From Ancalomicrobiaceae bacterium (lineage in GTDB: Bacteria > Pseudomonadota > Alphaproteobacteria > Rhizobiales > Ancalomicrobiaceae), in the NCBI GenBank assembly GCA_031291575.1, contig JARLIT010000073.1:1-64000 (forward strand): a stretch of 64,000 nt of DNA. The letters are read 5' to 3'. The position numbers and the translations under genes were made by a program. Positions within the stretch are counted from its first letter, which is position 1; each line of letters starts with the position of its first letter. A model generated the notes under the pieces. That model searched no databases, was not told the DNA's origin, and saw nothing but the letters and a program-made list of their open reading frames with translations. Below, one piece after another: positions 43,634 through 53,619 of this stretch.

Positions 43634-46600
43634 CTATTCGGCCGCTTCGCGCTGATCGTCCGGCGGCGACGCGATCTGTGACGGGGCGGAGCGGCGGCGT
43701 GTTTCGCTTTTCAGCCGCGCCACCTTGCCGCAACCGGGGGCACTGCTCCCCGCGTCGGCCGCGGGCCCGTCCGCCGGAAGCCTCACCGCCGTCGGGCGAC
43801 GGACGCGGAAGAACAGCGCGTAGGCCGCCGGCAGCACGAGCACCGTCAGGATGGTCGCGGCCAGGATGCCCCCCATCATGGCGTAGGCCATTGGGCCCCA
43901 GAACGGCGATCGGGCGATCGGCACCAGCGCCAGCACCGCCGCCATCGCCGTCAGCATGATCGGGCGGAAGCGGCGGACCGCCGAGCCGATGATCGCCTCG
44001 TAGGGCTCGACACCGGCGTCGAGGTCCTGGTCGATCTGGTCGATGAGGATGACCGAGTTGCGGATGATGATGCCGTTGAGCGCGATGACGCCGAGAATGG
44101 CGACGAAGCCGAAGGCGGAGTTCGTCAGCAAGAGGGCGGCAGAGGCGCCGATCAGGCCCAAAGGACCGGCGGCCAGCGCCAACAGCATCTTGCCCGTGTG
44201 CTGCAACTGCAGCATCAGCAGGACCAGGACGATCAGGATCATCGGCGGCGCCTTGGCGGCGATCGAGTCGCGGCTGGTGGCCGAATCCTCGGCTCCGCCC
44301 TGCAGCTCGATGTGGTAGCCGGGCTGCAGCCCATCGCGCAGCGAGCCGAGGCGGGCGAAGATATCAGCGGCAACGTCGTTGGATTCGACCCCATTCGGAA
44401 CGACGCCCCTGACCGTTATGGTCGGCAGACCGTCGCGCCGCCATTCGATACCGGGATCCATCACCGTCACGACCTTGGCGACCTGGGAAATTGGCACCAT
44501 GCGGCCTTGATCGGTCGGCACATAGGCCTCTTCGATCGCCGTCAGCAATGTGCGGTTGGCGGCCGGCTCGCGAACGACGACGGAAATCGTCTCCTCGCCC
44601 TCACGGAATTCGCCGATCGGTGCACCGGAGAGGCTGCCGGCGAGCACGCGGCGGATGGTCTGAGAGCTGACGCCGAGGGCGCGGGCGCGATCCTGGTCGA
44701 TCACCAGCTTCAGGGATGGCACGGATTCGAGCCAGTCGTCATGCACCACCGACAGCCGTGGATCGGCTCGGAAGGTGTCTTCCACCTTGTCGGCGAGACG
44801 CCTGACCTCTTCGCGGTTCGGCCCCATGACGCGCATCTGCACCGGCCAGCCGGTCGGCGGGCCGAGGTTCAGGCGGTCGACCTTGCTGCGGACAGCGGGG
44901 AAATCCTCGGCCAGGATGCGCCGCATCTCGGCAATCAGCCGTTCGCGCGCCGGCACGTCCTTGGCCATGACCAGGAACTGGGCGAAGTTCGGGTTTCTGA
45001 GCTGCTGGTCGAGCGGCATGAAGAAGCGCGGCGCGCCCTCGCCGATGAAGGTTGCGATATAGCGCTGATCCTGATCGACCAAGATACGCGCCTCGAAGGC
45101 CTTCGCCTGCCGCGCCGTTTCGGCGGTCGAGGTTCCCTCCGGCAGCCACATGTCAACGAGGATTTCCGGCCGGGTGGAGGCCGGAAAGAAGCTCTTCGGC
45201 ACGAACTTGAAGCCGTAGACGCCGAGACCGAAGGCGATGATCGTCAACGTCACGACGAGGATGCGGTGGCCAACGAACCAGGCGATGGCGGATCGCAGCA
45301 TACGGTAGGCGCGGCCGGCGTAGACGTCGCGGTGCGTTTCGCCCGGCTGATGCGGGCGCGCCTTCAGGATCATGTGGCCGATCGCCGGGGTGAAATAGAC
45401 AGCCGCGATCCAGGAGACGATGAGCGCCACGCCGACGACGATGAACAGCGAGCGTACGTATTCGCCGGCGGTCGAGGCGGCGAAGCCGACGGGGATGAAG
45501 CCGGCGGCGGTGATCAGCGTGCCGGTCAGCATCGGGAAGGCCGTCGAGGTATAGGCAAAGCCCGCCGCCGATACCTTGTCGAGCCCCTCCTCGAGCTTTC
45601 TCTCCATCATTTCGACCGCGATCATGGCGTCATCGACGAGAAGACCGAGAGCGATGATCAAGGCGCCGAGCGACACGCGCTGCAGATCGATGCCGAGGAG
45701 ATAGAGCACCGCAAAGGTCGCGGCGAGCACGAAGGGGATGGTGATCGCCACCACCGTTCCGGCCCGCCAGCCGATCGACAGGAAGGAGACGCCGAGCACG
45801 ATGGCAAGCGCCTCGATCAGGGCTTCAGAGAACTCGTCGATGGCCTTGGTGACGACATCGGACTGATCCGACACCGAGCCGAGCGTCACGCCATGGGGCA
45901 GGCTCGCTTCAAATTCGGCGTAGGCAGCGCGGATGTCCTTGCCGACGGTCGTGACGTTGTAGCCGGACGCCATGGTGATGCCGAGAAGGACGGCGTTCTT
46001 GCCGTTGTAGCGGTGGATGTGGGTGAAGGGCTCCTCGGTCCCACGGCTGACCGTGGCGATGTCGCCGAGGCGGATGACCTCCTTGCCGGCCTTCAATGGC
46101 AGGCTGCGGAAATCCTCAAGGCTCAGAGCGTTGCCCTCGACAGTGACGCGCACGGAGCGCTCCGTCGTATCGACCGAGCCGGCCGGGTCTTGTGCATTCT
46201 GGCCGGTGAGCGCGGCCTTGATATCGTTGGCGGTCAGCCCGCGTTCGGCAAGCGTGCGGGAGGAGACGTCGATGAAGACCTTCTCATCCTGGTCGCCAAG
46301 GATTTCGACCTTCTCCACTCCCTTGACGCGCAACAACTGGTCGCGGCCGCGCTTGGCGAAGGTCTTCAGTTCCGGATAGGTGAAGCCGTCGCCGCTGATG
46401 GCATCGAGGCTGATGAAAGTGTCGCCGAATTCATCGTTGAAATAAGGTCCGAGCACCCCGGCAGGGAAGCTGGAGGCGATGTCGCCGACCTTCTTTCGCA
46501 CCTGATAGAAGGCATCCGGGATATCGCGGCCGGAAGCTGACCCCTTGATTGCCACTGTGATGACGGCCGTGCCGGCGCGGGTGAACGACTTCAGATAGTC

Positions 46601-46861
46601 GAGGTGCGGCGTCTCCTGCAGCTTGCGCTCGATCTTGTCGACGACCTGATCCTGCAGCTCGTTGATCGAAGAGCCGGGCCAAACCACCTGCACCACCATG
46701 ACGCGGAACGTGAAGTCCGGATCCTCCTTCTGGCCCATCTGGGTCAGAGAGAATAGCCCGGCCAGCAGCGCCAGGAAAAACAGGAAGCGCGTCAGGCTCT
46801 TGTGTTGGATCGCCCAGCGCGACAGGTTGAAGTGCGTCACCGGTGGGGTTTCAGGCGCCAT
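43634..46861 (-). CDS. RND-family efflux transporter permease
   Basis: 1075-residue inner-membrane RND pump (AcrB/HAE1 type). It has 12 predicted membrane segments in two halves with large periplasmic loops. The proton-relay Asp pair is in ALGLLVDDAMIAVEMMERKL. Drug or lipid efflux is likely; substrate is unknown. ATG at 46861 follows GGAGAG; an upstream TTG is less likely. It is 74 bp downstream of its adaptor gene and in the same operon as a TetR regulator. No outer-membrane channel gene is present, so it probably borrows a TolC-type protein. Confidence 0.95.
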   Translation of the reverse strand: MAPETPPVTHFNLSRWAIQHKSLTRFLFFLALLAGLFSLTQMGQKEDPDFTFRVMVVQVVWPGSSINELQDQVVDKIERKLQETPHLDYLKSFTRAGTAVITVAIKGSASGRDIPDAFYQVRKKVGDIASSFPAGVLGPYFNDEFGDTFISLDAISGDGFTYPELKTFAKRGRDQLLRVKGVEKVEILGDQDEKVFIDVSSRTLAERGLTANDIKAALTGQNAQDPAGSVDTTERSVRVTVEGNALSLEDFRSLPLKAGKEVIRLGDIATVSRGTEEPFTHIHRYNGKNAVLLGITMASGYNVTTVGKDIRAAYAEFEASLPHGVTLGSVSDQSDVVTKAIDEFSEALIEALAIVLGVSFLSIGWRAGTVVAITIPFVLAATFAVLYLLGIDLQRVSLGALIIALGLLVDDAMIAVEMMERKLEEGLDKVSAAGFAYTSTAFPMLTGTLITAAGFIPVGFAASTAGEYVRSLFIVVGVALIVSWIAAVYFTPAIGHMILKARPHQPGETHRDVYAGRAYRMLRSAIAWFVGHRILVVTLTIIAFGLGVYGFKFVPKSFFPASTRPEILVDMWLPEGTSTAETARQAKAFEARILVDQDQRYIATFIGEGAPRFFMPLDQQLRNPNFAQFLVMAKDVPARERLIAEMRRILAEDFPAVRSKVDRLNLGPPTGWPVQMRVMGPNREEVRRLADKVEDTFRADPRLSVVHDDWLESVPSLKLVIDQDRARALGVSSQTIRRVLAGSLSGAPIGEFREGEETISVVVREPAANRTLLTAIEEAYVPTDQGRMVPISQVAKVVTVMDPGIEWRRDGLPTITVRGVVPNGVESNDVAADIFARLGSLRDGLQPGYHIELQGGAEDSATSRDSIAAKAPPMILIVLVLLMLQLQHTGKMLLALAAGPLGLIGASAALLLTNSAFGFVAILGVIALNGIIIRNSVILIDQIDQDLDAGVEPYEAIIGSAVRRFRPIMLTAMAAVLALVPIARSPFWGPMAYAMMGGILAATILTVLVLPAAYALFFRVRRPTAVRLPADGPAADAGSSAPGCGKVARLKSETRRRSAPSQIASPPDDQREAAE

Positions 46862-46935
46862 CGGTCTCTCCTCGGTCAAATTTCTTACAAACGAACATCG
46901 ACGAAATCAGGGTCCTGTCACATCGGGCGGCCGGT

Positions 46936-48048
46936 TCAATCAAGCCGCGCCGTCTCCGAGTCGGGAGAGGCGAGGCGGACTTTCAGCCCGTCGCGCATGA
47001 ATTGCGTGCCGGCGACGACGACGAGGTCGCCGGGCTTCACGCCGGATGTCATCCGCACGCCCTCAGCTGCGATACCGTCGACCGTCACCTTGCGGGAAGC
47101 GACCGTATCGGTCCCGGGATCGACCACCCAGACGAGCGTATTCGAGCCACGCTTGTCGATGGCAGGCAGCGGCAGGACGATCGAGGGCGCATCGTTGGCA
47201 ACGTTCGCCGTCACCGTCGCCGTCTGGCCGAGCCGCAGCCGGGGATCGTCGGGGATGGTCACGCGCACGGCGAAGGTGCGGGAGGCGGGATCGGCGCTGC
47301 CTGAGATTTCGCGGATCTTGCCGGCCTGGACGAGGTCCGGCTCGGCCCAGTAGCGCGTGGTGACCGCCTCGCCCACCGAAAACAGTCGGATATCCTGTTC
47401 GGGGATGGCGACGGCGACCTCGCGGCCCTTGTCAGGAGCAACCGTGATCACCGGCGTGCCGGCGGCGACCACTTGGCCGGATTCGGCGCGAACGTCGGTG
47501 ACGATGCCGGAGATGTCGGCGACGAGATCGCCGTAGCGGGTCTGGTTTTCGGCTTGGTCGCGGGCAGCGCGCGCCGCGTCATAAGCGGATTTCGCCTGGT
47601 CGTTGTCGAGGCCGCGCTGATCCAGGACCGACCGGGCGACGAAGCCCTTCGAAAACAGATCGCGGGCGCGGGCGAGCGCATCAGCGGCCACATCGACCCG
47701 TGTTCTGGTGGCATCGACATTGGCCTCGGCGGTCTTCAGCGACAAAGAATAGTCGGTGGTATCGAGCCGGGCGAGCACGTCACCGGGGACAATGCGGTCG
47801 CCGATGTTCACCTTGCGCTCGACGATCTTGCCGGCGATACGGAAGGAAAGCACCTGCTCGATGCGCGGCTTGACCGAGCCGGAGAAGGTAACCGCCCGCG
47901 TCGGCGCGCTTTGGGAGGCGACCACCACCTTGACCGGACGGATGGGATCCGGTGCCTTGGCGACGTCATTCTTGCAGGCCGCCAAGGCCGCCAAAGAGGC
48001 CAGCAGCAGCACCCGTACCAACGATGGCCCTCGACTGATGTATGACAT
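46936..48048 (-). CDS. RND efflux periplasmic adaptor lipoprotein
   Basis: 370-residue membrane-fusion protein. A short signal sequence ends in the lipobox LAALAAC (Cys25), so the mature protein is lipid-anchored. Then come lipoyl-like half-motifs (SFRIAGKIVERKVNIGDRIV, ISGIVTDVRAESGQVVAAGT) flanking an alpha-hairpin of about residues 100-180, and beta-barrel/MP domains. The ATG at 48048 is chosen because it starts the signal sequence. It links the RND permease to an outer-membrane channel. Confidence 0.93.
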   Translation of the reverse strand: MSYISRGPSLVRVLLLASLAALAACKNDVAKAPDPIRPVKVVVASQSAPTRAVTFSGSVKPRIEQVLSFRIAGKIVERKVNIGDRIVPGDVLARLDTTDYSLSLKTAEANVDATRTRVDVAADALARARDLFSKGFVARSVLDQRGLDNDQAKSAYDAARAARDQAENQTRYGDLVADISGIVTDVRAESGQVVAAGTPVITVAPDKGREVAVAIPEQDIRLFSVGEAVTTRYWAEPDLVQAGKIREISGSADPASRTFAVRVTIPDDPRLRLGQTATVTANVANDAPSIVLPLPAIDKRGSNTLVWVVDPGTDTVASRKVTVDGIAAEGVRMTSGVKPGDLVVVAGTQFMRDGLKVRLASPDSETARLD

Positions 48049-48126
48049 TTTGTAACTTTCGTCAGCATTTAGGCGCGAATAGCGGCCCGGGGCCAATCTT
48101 CCGGAGTTCATTTGTTTCAGGTCAGG

Positions 48127-48726
48127 TCAAGGGCGCAGGGCCAAGAGGATGAAATCAGCCAGCGCGCTGGCATCCGCCATGTCGCGCTCAGTGAAGCAGT
48201 CGGCCGCAAGCATGGGATGGAACATGGTCACGAACGAGCGTTGCACGCATTCGGCGACTAGCAAGGGATCAGACGCAGCCATCTCGCCTGAAGCGACGCC
48301 GTCCGCGATCACCTCGGCGATCAGCGCACGCTGACGAGCGACATAGGCCTCGATGGCCTGCCATTGCTCCTCCATGGCGACGGCCACCATCTCATGCACC
48401 TTCTTGTCATCGAGAAGGGTCGATATTGTCATGTTGTGATTGGCGATGAGGATCGCTTTCAGCCGCTCACGGGCACTTCCCTCGCCGTGGGCGATCTTCA
48501 GCGTGACGCCCTCGCGTTCCGCCAGGATCACGGAGCAGATCGCCTCGTTGATGGCGAGCTTGGAGGGGAAGAAGCGATAGACATTCGCAGGCGACATGCC
48601 GAGTTCGCGGGCGATGTCGGCGACCGTCGTCTTCGAGTAGCCATAGTGGCGGAACAGGCGCTCGGCCTCGGTCAGAATGCGCGAGCGTGTGTCCGGCCGA
48701 ACCTCCTCCAGCGTGGGGGCATTCAT
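48127..48726 (-). CDS. TetR-family regulator of the RND efflux operon
   Basis: 199-residue TetR/AcrR-type repressor: HTH in RILTEAERLFRHYGYSKTTV and ADIARELGMSPANVYRFFPS, then a helical ligand domain. It is first in the operon with the adaptor and pump genes (78 bp gap), so it probably represses the whole unit. The ATG at 48726 starts the conserved region; longer in-frame starts up to 48822 are unlikely. Confidence 0.9.
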   Translation of the reverse strand: MNAPTLEEVRPDTRSRILTEAERLFRHYGYSKTTVADIARELGMSPANVYRFFPSKLAINEAICSVILAEREGVTLKIAHGEGSARERLKAILIANHNMTISTLLDDKKVHEMVAVAMEEQWQAIEAYVARQRALIAEVIADGVASGEMAASDPLLVAECVQRSFVTMFHPMLAADCFTERDMADASALADFILLALRP

Positions 48727-49053
48727 TGCATCGATCTCACGGTCGGGTTGGAAGTGGTAAATTTCTGATGACTGACGATTTATGATTTTCATCAGTTTAT
48801 GAACCGTTACAGGGGAAGTCAACCCAAAAGACCGATTCCGCGCGCCTGTCGTCCAAGACGATTACAGAAGCCTTACCAACCGGGCCAATCGCTGCCGCGA
48901 ATCCGCAGCGGATGGTTGAGGAAGTGCCCATATTCCGCTACTTTGTCGGAAACGGCTCAAAATAGCCAAACTTCCGGGGGATTTGGAATCGTCTCGTTCG
49001 GTGCGTGGAGCGCCGGGCGCTTGTTGCGTTGGTCTACCTCGAAGGAAGCCTCG
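48727..49053. promoter_or_regulatory. divergent region, TetR/RND operon and TPR gene
   Basis: No gene is supported. CTGATGA (48765-48771) and TCATCAG (48789-48795) form an inverted pair 17 bases apart in an AT-rich stretch 39-69 bp upstream of the TetR start, a possible TetR operator. The remainder up to 49053 is the leader of the TPR gene and shows no further structure. Confidence 0.45.
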
Positions 49054-50541
49054 ATGTCCTTGGCCTATGGCATCGTCCTCGCGCTCGTCGGCGTCCTGTC
49101 GGGCGCCGTCGCGCCGGCGTATGCCGCGACGCTTGATGGCGTTCCGCCGTCGAAAGACGCTCGGTCGGTCTGTGCCGATTTCGAGGCCGCGCCGGACGAA
49201 AGCTTTGCCGCCTGCACGCGGCTCATCACCGCGGGCCAACTCGGCGGCCAGGATCTGGCGCGCGTCATGGCGCAGCGCGCCGGTGCCGACCTTGGGCGCG
49301 GCGACATGGCGCGCGCCCTCGCCGACGCCGAGGAAGCACTCGGACTGGAGCCGGGCTCGTCGCTTGCCCATTATGCCCGCGCCATGGTGCTGATGCAGCA
49401 GGGCCAGACGGCGCCGGCCATCGAGGCCTTCAGCCGTAGCCTGGAGACGGCGCCAGACTCAATCCGCACGCTGACTGGGCGCTGTCGGGCCTACGGGCTT
49501 GCCGACGACTTCCAGCGTGGACTTGCCGACTGCGACCGCGCCGTAGCGCTCGATCCCCTGCACGCAACTACGCTGATCACCCGGGCCGACGTGCGCCGCT
49601 CCTCCGGCGACCGGGCCGGCGCCATTGCCGATTATGGCGAGGCGCTGAGGCTCGAGCCGCGCAACGTCTACAGTCTGTCGGCCCGCGGCGACGTCTATCT
49701 GACGGTCAGCGAGATCGACCGGGCGATCGAGGATTTCGACGCCGCGCTCGCCATCGACGCGCTTCGCGCCGACATCTACGTCTCGCGCGGCCTGGCCTGG
49801 CGCGCCAAGGGCGACCGCAAGCGCGCGCTCGACGACACCTCCGCGGCCATTCGGCTGGCGCCGAAGAACTTCAACGCCCTCAACAATCGCTGCTTCTACC
49901 TGTGGGAGTTCGGCAGGCTCGAGGAAGCGCTCGCCGACTGCAACGCTGCGATCGGGATCTCCACCAAGCCGGCGCGCGTCTACGCCAATAGAGCGCTCGT
50001 GCTGGCCACGCTCGGCGACATCGAGCCGGCGATCGCCGATGCTGACGAGGCCTTGAAGCGCGATCCCGGCAGCGTCACGGCACTCGAGGCGCGGGCCGAT
50101 GCGCACTTGAAGCAGGGTCATGCCGATTTCGCCATCGCCGATCTCACCCGCATCGGCGAGATCACCCCCAACAATTCTCGGCTTTGGTATTCGCGCGGAC
50201 TCGCCTACGTCGCGGTCGGGGACCGGCCCCATTCGATCGAGGATTTCACTCGCGTGCTCACGCTGGAACCCGATCACATCGATGCGCGCATCAAGCGGGC
50301 GGAGGCTCTCGCCAAGATCGGCGAACTCGACAAGGCGCTCGCCGATTTTTCCTATGTCCTGAGGCTCGAACCGCAGAACGTGGTCGCCCGCGCCAATCGC
50401 GGTATCGTCTACGAAGCCCGCAAGGAGATCGATCGTGCCCGCGAGGACTATGCCGTCGCGGTCAGGGCAACCGCCTCGCGTAAGGATGAGAAGGCGGCGC
50501 AGGAGATCGCCCGGCTGAAGCTGCATCAATACGGTGACTGA
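49054..50541 (+). CDS. exported tetratricopeptide-repeat protein
   Basis: 495-residue TPR protein. A Sec-type signal (GIVLALVGVLSGAVAPAYAA, about residue 24) suggests periplasmic export. The rest is an almost continuous array of about a dozen 34-residue TPR units with the usual W/L-G-Y-A-F-A-P spacing (for example RADVRRSSGDRAGAIADYGE, RAEALAKIGELDKALADFSY). It is a protein-interaction scaffold with no catalytic motif. ATG at 49054 follows AAGGA and begins the signal peptide. Partners are unknown and neighbouring genes give no hint. Confidence 0.88.
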   Translation: MSLAYGIVLALVGVLSGAVAPAYAATLDGVPPSKDARSVCADFEAAPDESFAACTRLITAGQLGGQDLARVMAQRAGADLGRGDMARALADAEEALGLEPGSSLAHYARAMVLMQQGQTAPAIEAFSRSLETAPDSIRTLTGRCRAYGLADDFQRGLADCDRAVALDPLHATTLITRADVRRSSGDRAGAIADYGEALRLEPRNVYSLSARGDVYLTVSEIDRAIEDFDAALAIDALRADIYVSRGLAWRAKGDRKRALDDTSAAIRLAPKNFNALNNRCFYLWEFGRLEEALADCNAAIGISTKPARVYANRALVLATLGDIEPAIADADEALKRDPGSVTALEARADAHLKQGHADFAIADLTRIGEITPNNSRLWYSRGLAYVAVGDRPHSIEDFTRVLTLEPDHIDARIKRAEALAKIGELDKALADFSYVLRLEPQNVVARANRGIVYEARKEIDRAREDYAVAVRATASRKDEKAAQEIARLKLHQYGD

Positions 50542-50771
50542 CACTGTCGATTCCGGTGACTGTCGTCGGCTGCAAACATCGTGACAGAAACCAGCAAAAA
50601 TCGATGCCGTCGCGCTTCCGTAGGGCCATGGGGCGACTGGAGCGCGTCTGCCATGTTCCTCCGGGCGGGAGGATTTCCGTTTCCCACGGCCTGAATTCCC
50701 TTTAAGACGATTCGCCCGCGTCCGCCGCGAGGAGCGCGCGTTCCAAATCGTCAGCTGAGGAGCCCGAAGTC

Positions 50772-53444
50772 TTGGACACGACCGCTGCGACGCCGAAGAC
50801 CCCGCCGGTCCGGCTTGCCGACTATCGACCGACCGACTACGCCATCTCCACCGTGTCGCTCGACGTCCGGTTGGAGCCTCTCGACACGCGGGTCGTTGCC
50901 GAGATCGCCTTTTCGCGCCGAGCGGGCACGAAACCCGGTACGCCATTGACGCTCGCCGGCGACGAACTCGAACTCGTCGCCATCGCGGTCAACGGACACC
51001 GGCTCGCCGCTTCCGACTATCGCGCCACCCCGGGCGCCCTGACGTTGCATCAGCCGCCGTCCGATCCCTTCGTGCTGCAAGTCGAGACCAAACTCGCCCC
51101 CGAGGCCAACACCAAGCTGATGGGGCTCTATCGCTCCAGCGGCAACTACTGCACCCAGTGCGAGGCCGAAGGTTTCCGCCGCATCACCTATTTCCTCGAC
51201 CGTCCGGATGTGCTCGCCGTCTATACGACGCGCATCGAGGCGGACCAGACCGAGGCGCCCTATCTTCTCGCCAACGGCAATCGCATCGAGGCCGGTGACA
51301 TTCCCGGCACCAACCGGCACTACGCCGTCTGGCACGATCCCTTCCCGAAGCCTTCGTATCTGTTCGCCCTCGTCGCCGGTGGTTTCGCCCGGCTCAGCGA
51401 CCGCTTCGTCACATCGAGCGGGCGCGACGTGGCGCTCGAGATCTACGTCGAACATGGACGCGAGGAGCGCGCGCATTACGCCATGGACGCCTTGAAGCGC
51501 TCCATGGGCTGGGACGAAGAGGTGTTCGGGCGTGAATACGACCTCGACATCTTCATGATCGTCGCCGTCTCCGACTTCAACATGGGCGCCATGGAGAACA
51601 AGGGGCTCAATGTCTTCAACGACAAATACGTGCTCGCCCAACCGACGACGGCAACCGACGCCGACTATGCCAATATCGAGGGCGTGATTGCGCACGAGTA
51701 CTTCCACAACTGGACCGGCAACCGCATTACCTGCCGCGACTGGTTCCAATTGTGCCTGAAGGAAGGACTGACCGTCTTCCGCGACCAGGACTTCTCTTCC
51801 GACCAGCGCTCCCGCGCAGTCAAGCGGATCAGCGATGTGCGGCTGCTGAAGAGCCACCAGTTCCCGGAGGACGCCGGTCCGCTCGCCCACCCGGTCCGAC
51901 CTGACACATACAACGAGATCAACAACTTCTATACCGCGACCGTGTACGAGAAGGGTGCCGAGGTTGTCCGCATGCTGAAGACGCTATTGGGCCCCCAGGG
52001 GTTCAAGGCCGGCATGGACCATTACTTCGAGCGTCACGACGGCGAGGCAGCCACGGTCGAAGATTTCGTCGCCTCGTTCGCCGCCGCGACCGGCCGCGAC
52101 CTCACCCAATTCATGCTGTGGTACCGCCAGTCCGGCACCCCGCGGCTGAATGTACGCCAGAGCTTCGAACCGACATCGGGCACATTGACGCTGACCATTG
52201 AGCAGTCCTGCCCGCCGACGCCGGGACAACCGACGAAACAGCCGATGCTCATTCCGCTCGCCCTCGGCCTCGTCGGCGAGGATGGCCGCGACCTCGTGCC
52301 GGAACGCATCTCCGGCGCGCGGATCGAGGCGAACGACGGCGGCCGCATCGTCGTGTCGATCACTGAACCGCGCCACGACATCGTTTTCACCGGCCTGAAG
52401 GAGAGGCCAGTGCCGTCGCTGCTCAGGGGCTTTTCCGCACCGGTCCAGCTCGACACCGACCTCGACACCGAGGCGCAGCTGTTCCTGCTGGCGCGCGACA
52501 GCGACCCGTTCAACCGCTGGCAGTCGGCGCAGACGGTCTCCATCGATGGCCTGAAGCGGGCGACGCGCGATATCCGGGCCGGGCTGGAACCGATTATCGA
52601 CGACCCCTTCGTTACGGCTCTCTTGAAAACGGCGGCCGACGAGACGCTCGATCCGGCGTTCCGCGCCCTCGTCCTGACGCTGCCGGGCGAGGCGGAGATC
52701 GCCCGCGAGGAGGGTGAGAACGTCGATCCCGATGCCATCCGGGCCGCGCGCGAGCTGCTCAAACGGGCGATCGCCGGCGCCGGCGCCGACCTCTTCGCCG
52801 GGCTGCACGCCAAACTGTCTGCCGCCGGCCCCTATCGCCCCGATGCCGCCGGATCCGGGCGGCGGGCACTCGCCAATATCGCCCTCGACTACCGCGCGGC
52901 GACCGGCACACCAGAAGCCTTTGCGCAAGTCGAGGCGGCCTACGTCCAGGCCGACAACATGACCGACCGGCTCGCCAGCCTCGGCATCTTGGTGTCGAGC
53001 GCTGCGCCCGCCGCCGAACGGGTCCTCGCCGACTTCTACCGGATGTTTGCCGGCGATGCCCTCGTCATCGACAAGTGGTTCACCGTGCAGGCCACCGCTC
53101 CGAGTGCGGATGCGCTCGAGCGGGTGATCGAACTCACCCGGCATCCCGCCTTCTCGCTCGGCAACCCCAACCGGGTGCGCTCGCTGATCACCGCATTTGC
53201 CACCGGCAACCAGACGCAGTTCAACCGTCCCGACGGCGCCGGATACCGCTTCATCGCCGAGCGCGGCATCGAACTCGACCGGCGCAACCCGCAGGTGGCG
53301 GCGCGGCTTCTGTCCGCCTTCCGCTCCTGGCGGGCGCTTGAGGCGGGACGGCGTGGGCAGGCGGAAACGGCGCTTCGCTCGATCGCGGCCATCGACGCGC
53401 TTTCCCCTGACGTCGCCGACATCGTGCAGCGCTGCCTGGCCTGA
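50772..53444 (+). CDS. pepN: aminopeptidase N
   Basis: 890-residue M1-family zinc aminopeptidase that removes N-terminal residues from peptides in the cytoplasm. The substrate-anchoring motif GAMEN is at residues 272-276 and the zinc motif HEYFH at 308-312, followed by NWTGNR. The C-terminal half carries the Ig-like and helical domains of bacterial PepN. The start is TTG at 50772, preceded by AGGAG; the next in-frame ATG would delete more than 100 conserved residues. Not part of an evident operon. Confidence 0.96.
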   Translation: MDTTAATPKTPPVRLADYRPTDYAISTVSLDVRLEPLDTRVVAEIAFSRRAGTKPGTPLTLAGDELELVAIAVNGHRLAASDYRATPGALTLHQPPSDPFVLQVETKLAPEANTKLMGLYRSSGNYCTQCEAEGFRRITYFLDRPDVLAVYTTRIEADQTEAPYLLANGNRIEAGDIPGTNRHYAVWHDPFPKPSYLFALVAGGFARLSDRFVTSSGRDVALEIYVEHGREERAHYAMDALKRSMGWDEEVFGREYDLDIFMIVAVSDFNMGAMENKGLNVFNDKYVLAQPTTATDADYANIEGVIAHEYFHNWTGNRITCRDWFQLCLKEGLTVFRDQDFSSDQRSRAVKRISDVRLLKSHQFPEDAGPLAHPVRPDTYNEINNFYTATVYEKGAEVVRMLKTLLGPQGFKAGMDHYFERHDGEAATVEDFVASFAAATGRDLTQFMLWYRQSGTPRLNVRQSFEPTSGTLTLTIEQSCPPTPGQPTKQPMLIPLALGLVGEDGRDLVPERISGARIEANDGGRIVVSITEPRHDIVFTGLKERPVPSLLRGFSAPVQLDTDLDTEAQLFLLARDSDPFNRWQSAQTVSIDGLKRATRDIRAGLEPIIDDPFVTALLKTAADETLDPAFRALVLTLPGEAEIAREEGENVDPDAIRAARELLKRAIAGAGADLFAGLHAKLSAAGPYRPDAAGSGRRALANIALDYRAATGTPEAFAQVEAAYVQADNMTDRLASLGILVSSAAPAAERVLADFYRMFAGDALVIDKWFTVQATAPSADALERVIELTRHPAFSLGNPNRVRSLITAFATGNQTQFNRPDGAGYRFIAERGIELDRRNPQVAARLLSAFRSWRALEAGRRGQAETALRSIAAIDALSPDVADIVQRCLA

Positions 53445-53465
53445 AGCCGGCGAATAGTGCCGGCT
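53445..53465 (+). terminator. hairpin immediately after pepN
   Basis: Inverted repeat AGCCGGC / GCCGGCT with a 7-base loop starting directly after the pepN stop. No T-run follows, so termination strength is uncertain. Confidence 0.45.
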
Positions 53466-53619
53466 CCCATTCGCGCTCATCCCGATCATCATAATGACCG
53501 GAAATCCGACGGCGGACTCTAGACAACCGCCGTCGGGTGGATTCAAATCGGCGCGAATCGAAGCGGCTGTTTTACGTGCTTCGGCGTGCGTTCCACTTTA
53601 ATGCGGGGAGTATGGCACC

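Noticed and set aside
44198-46540. Long open frame antisense to the RND permease gene
   Set aside because: It mirrors a strongly supported gene, and its residues are rich in Gly, Arg, Asp and His without motifs. High GC content makes such antisense frames common; similar ones oppose the kinase (15187-17082), YgiQ (57474-59135) and GH31 genes.
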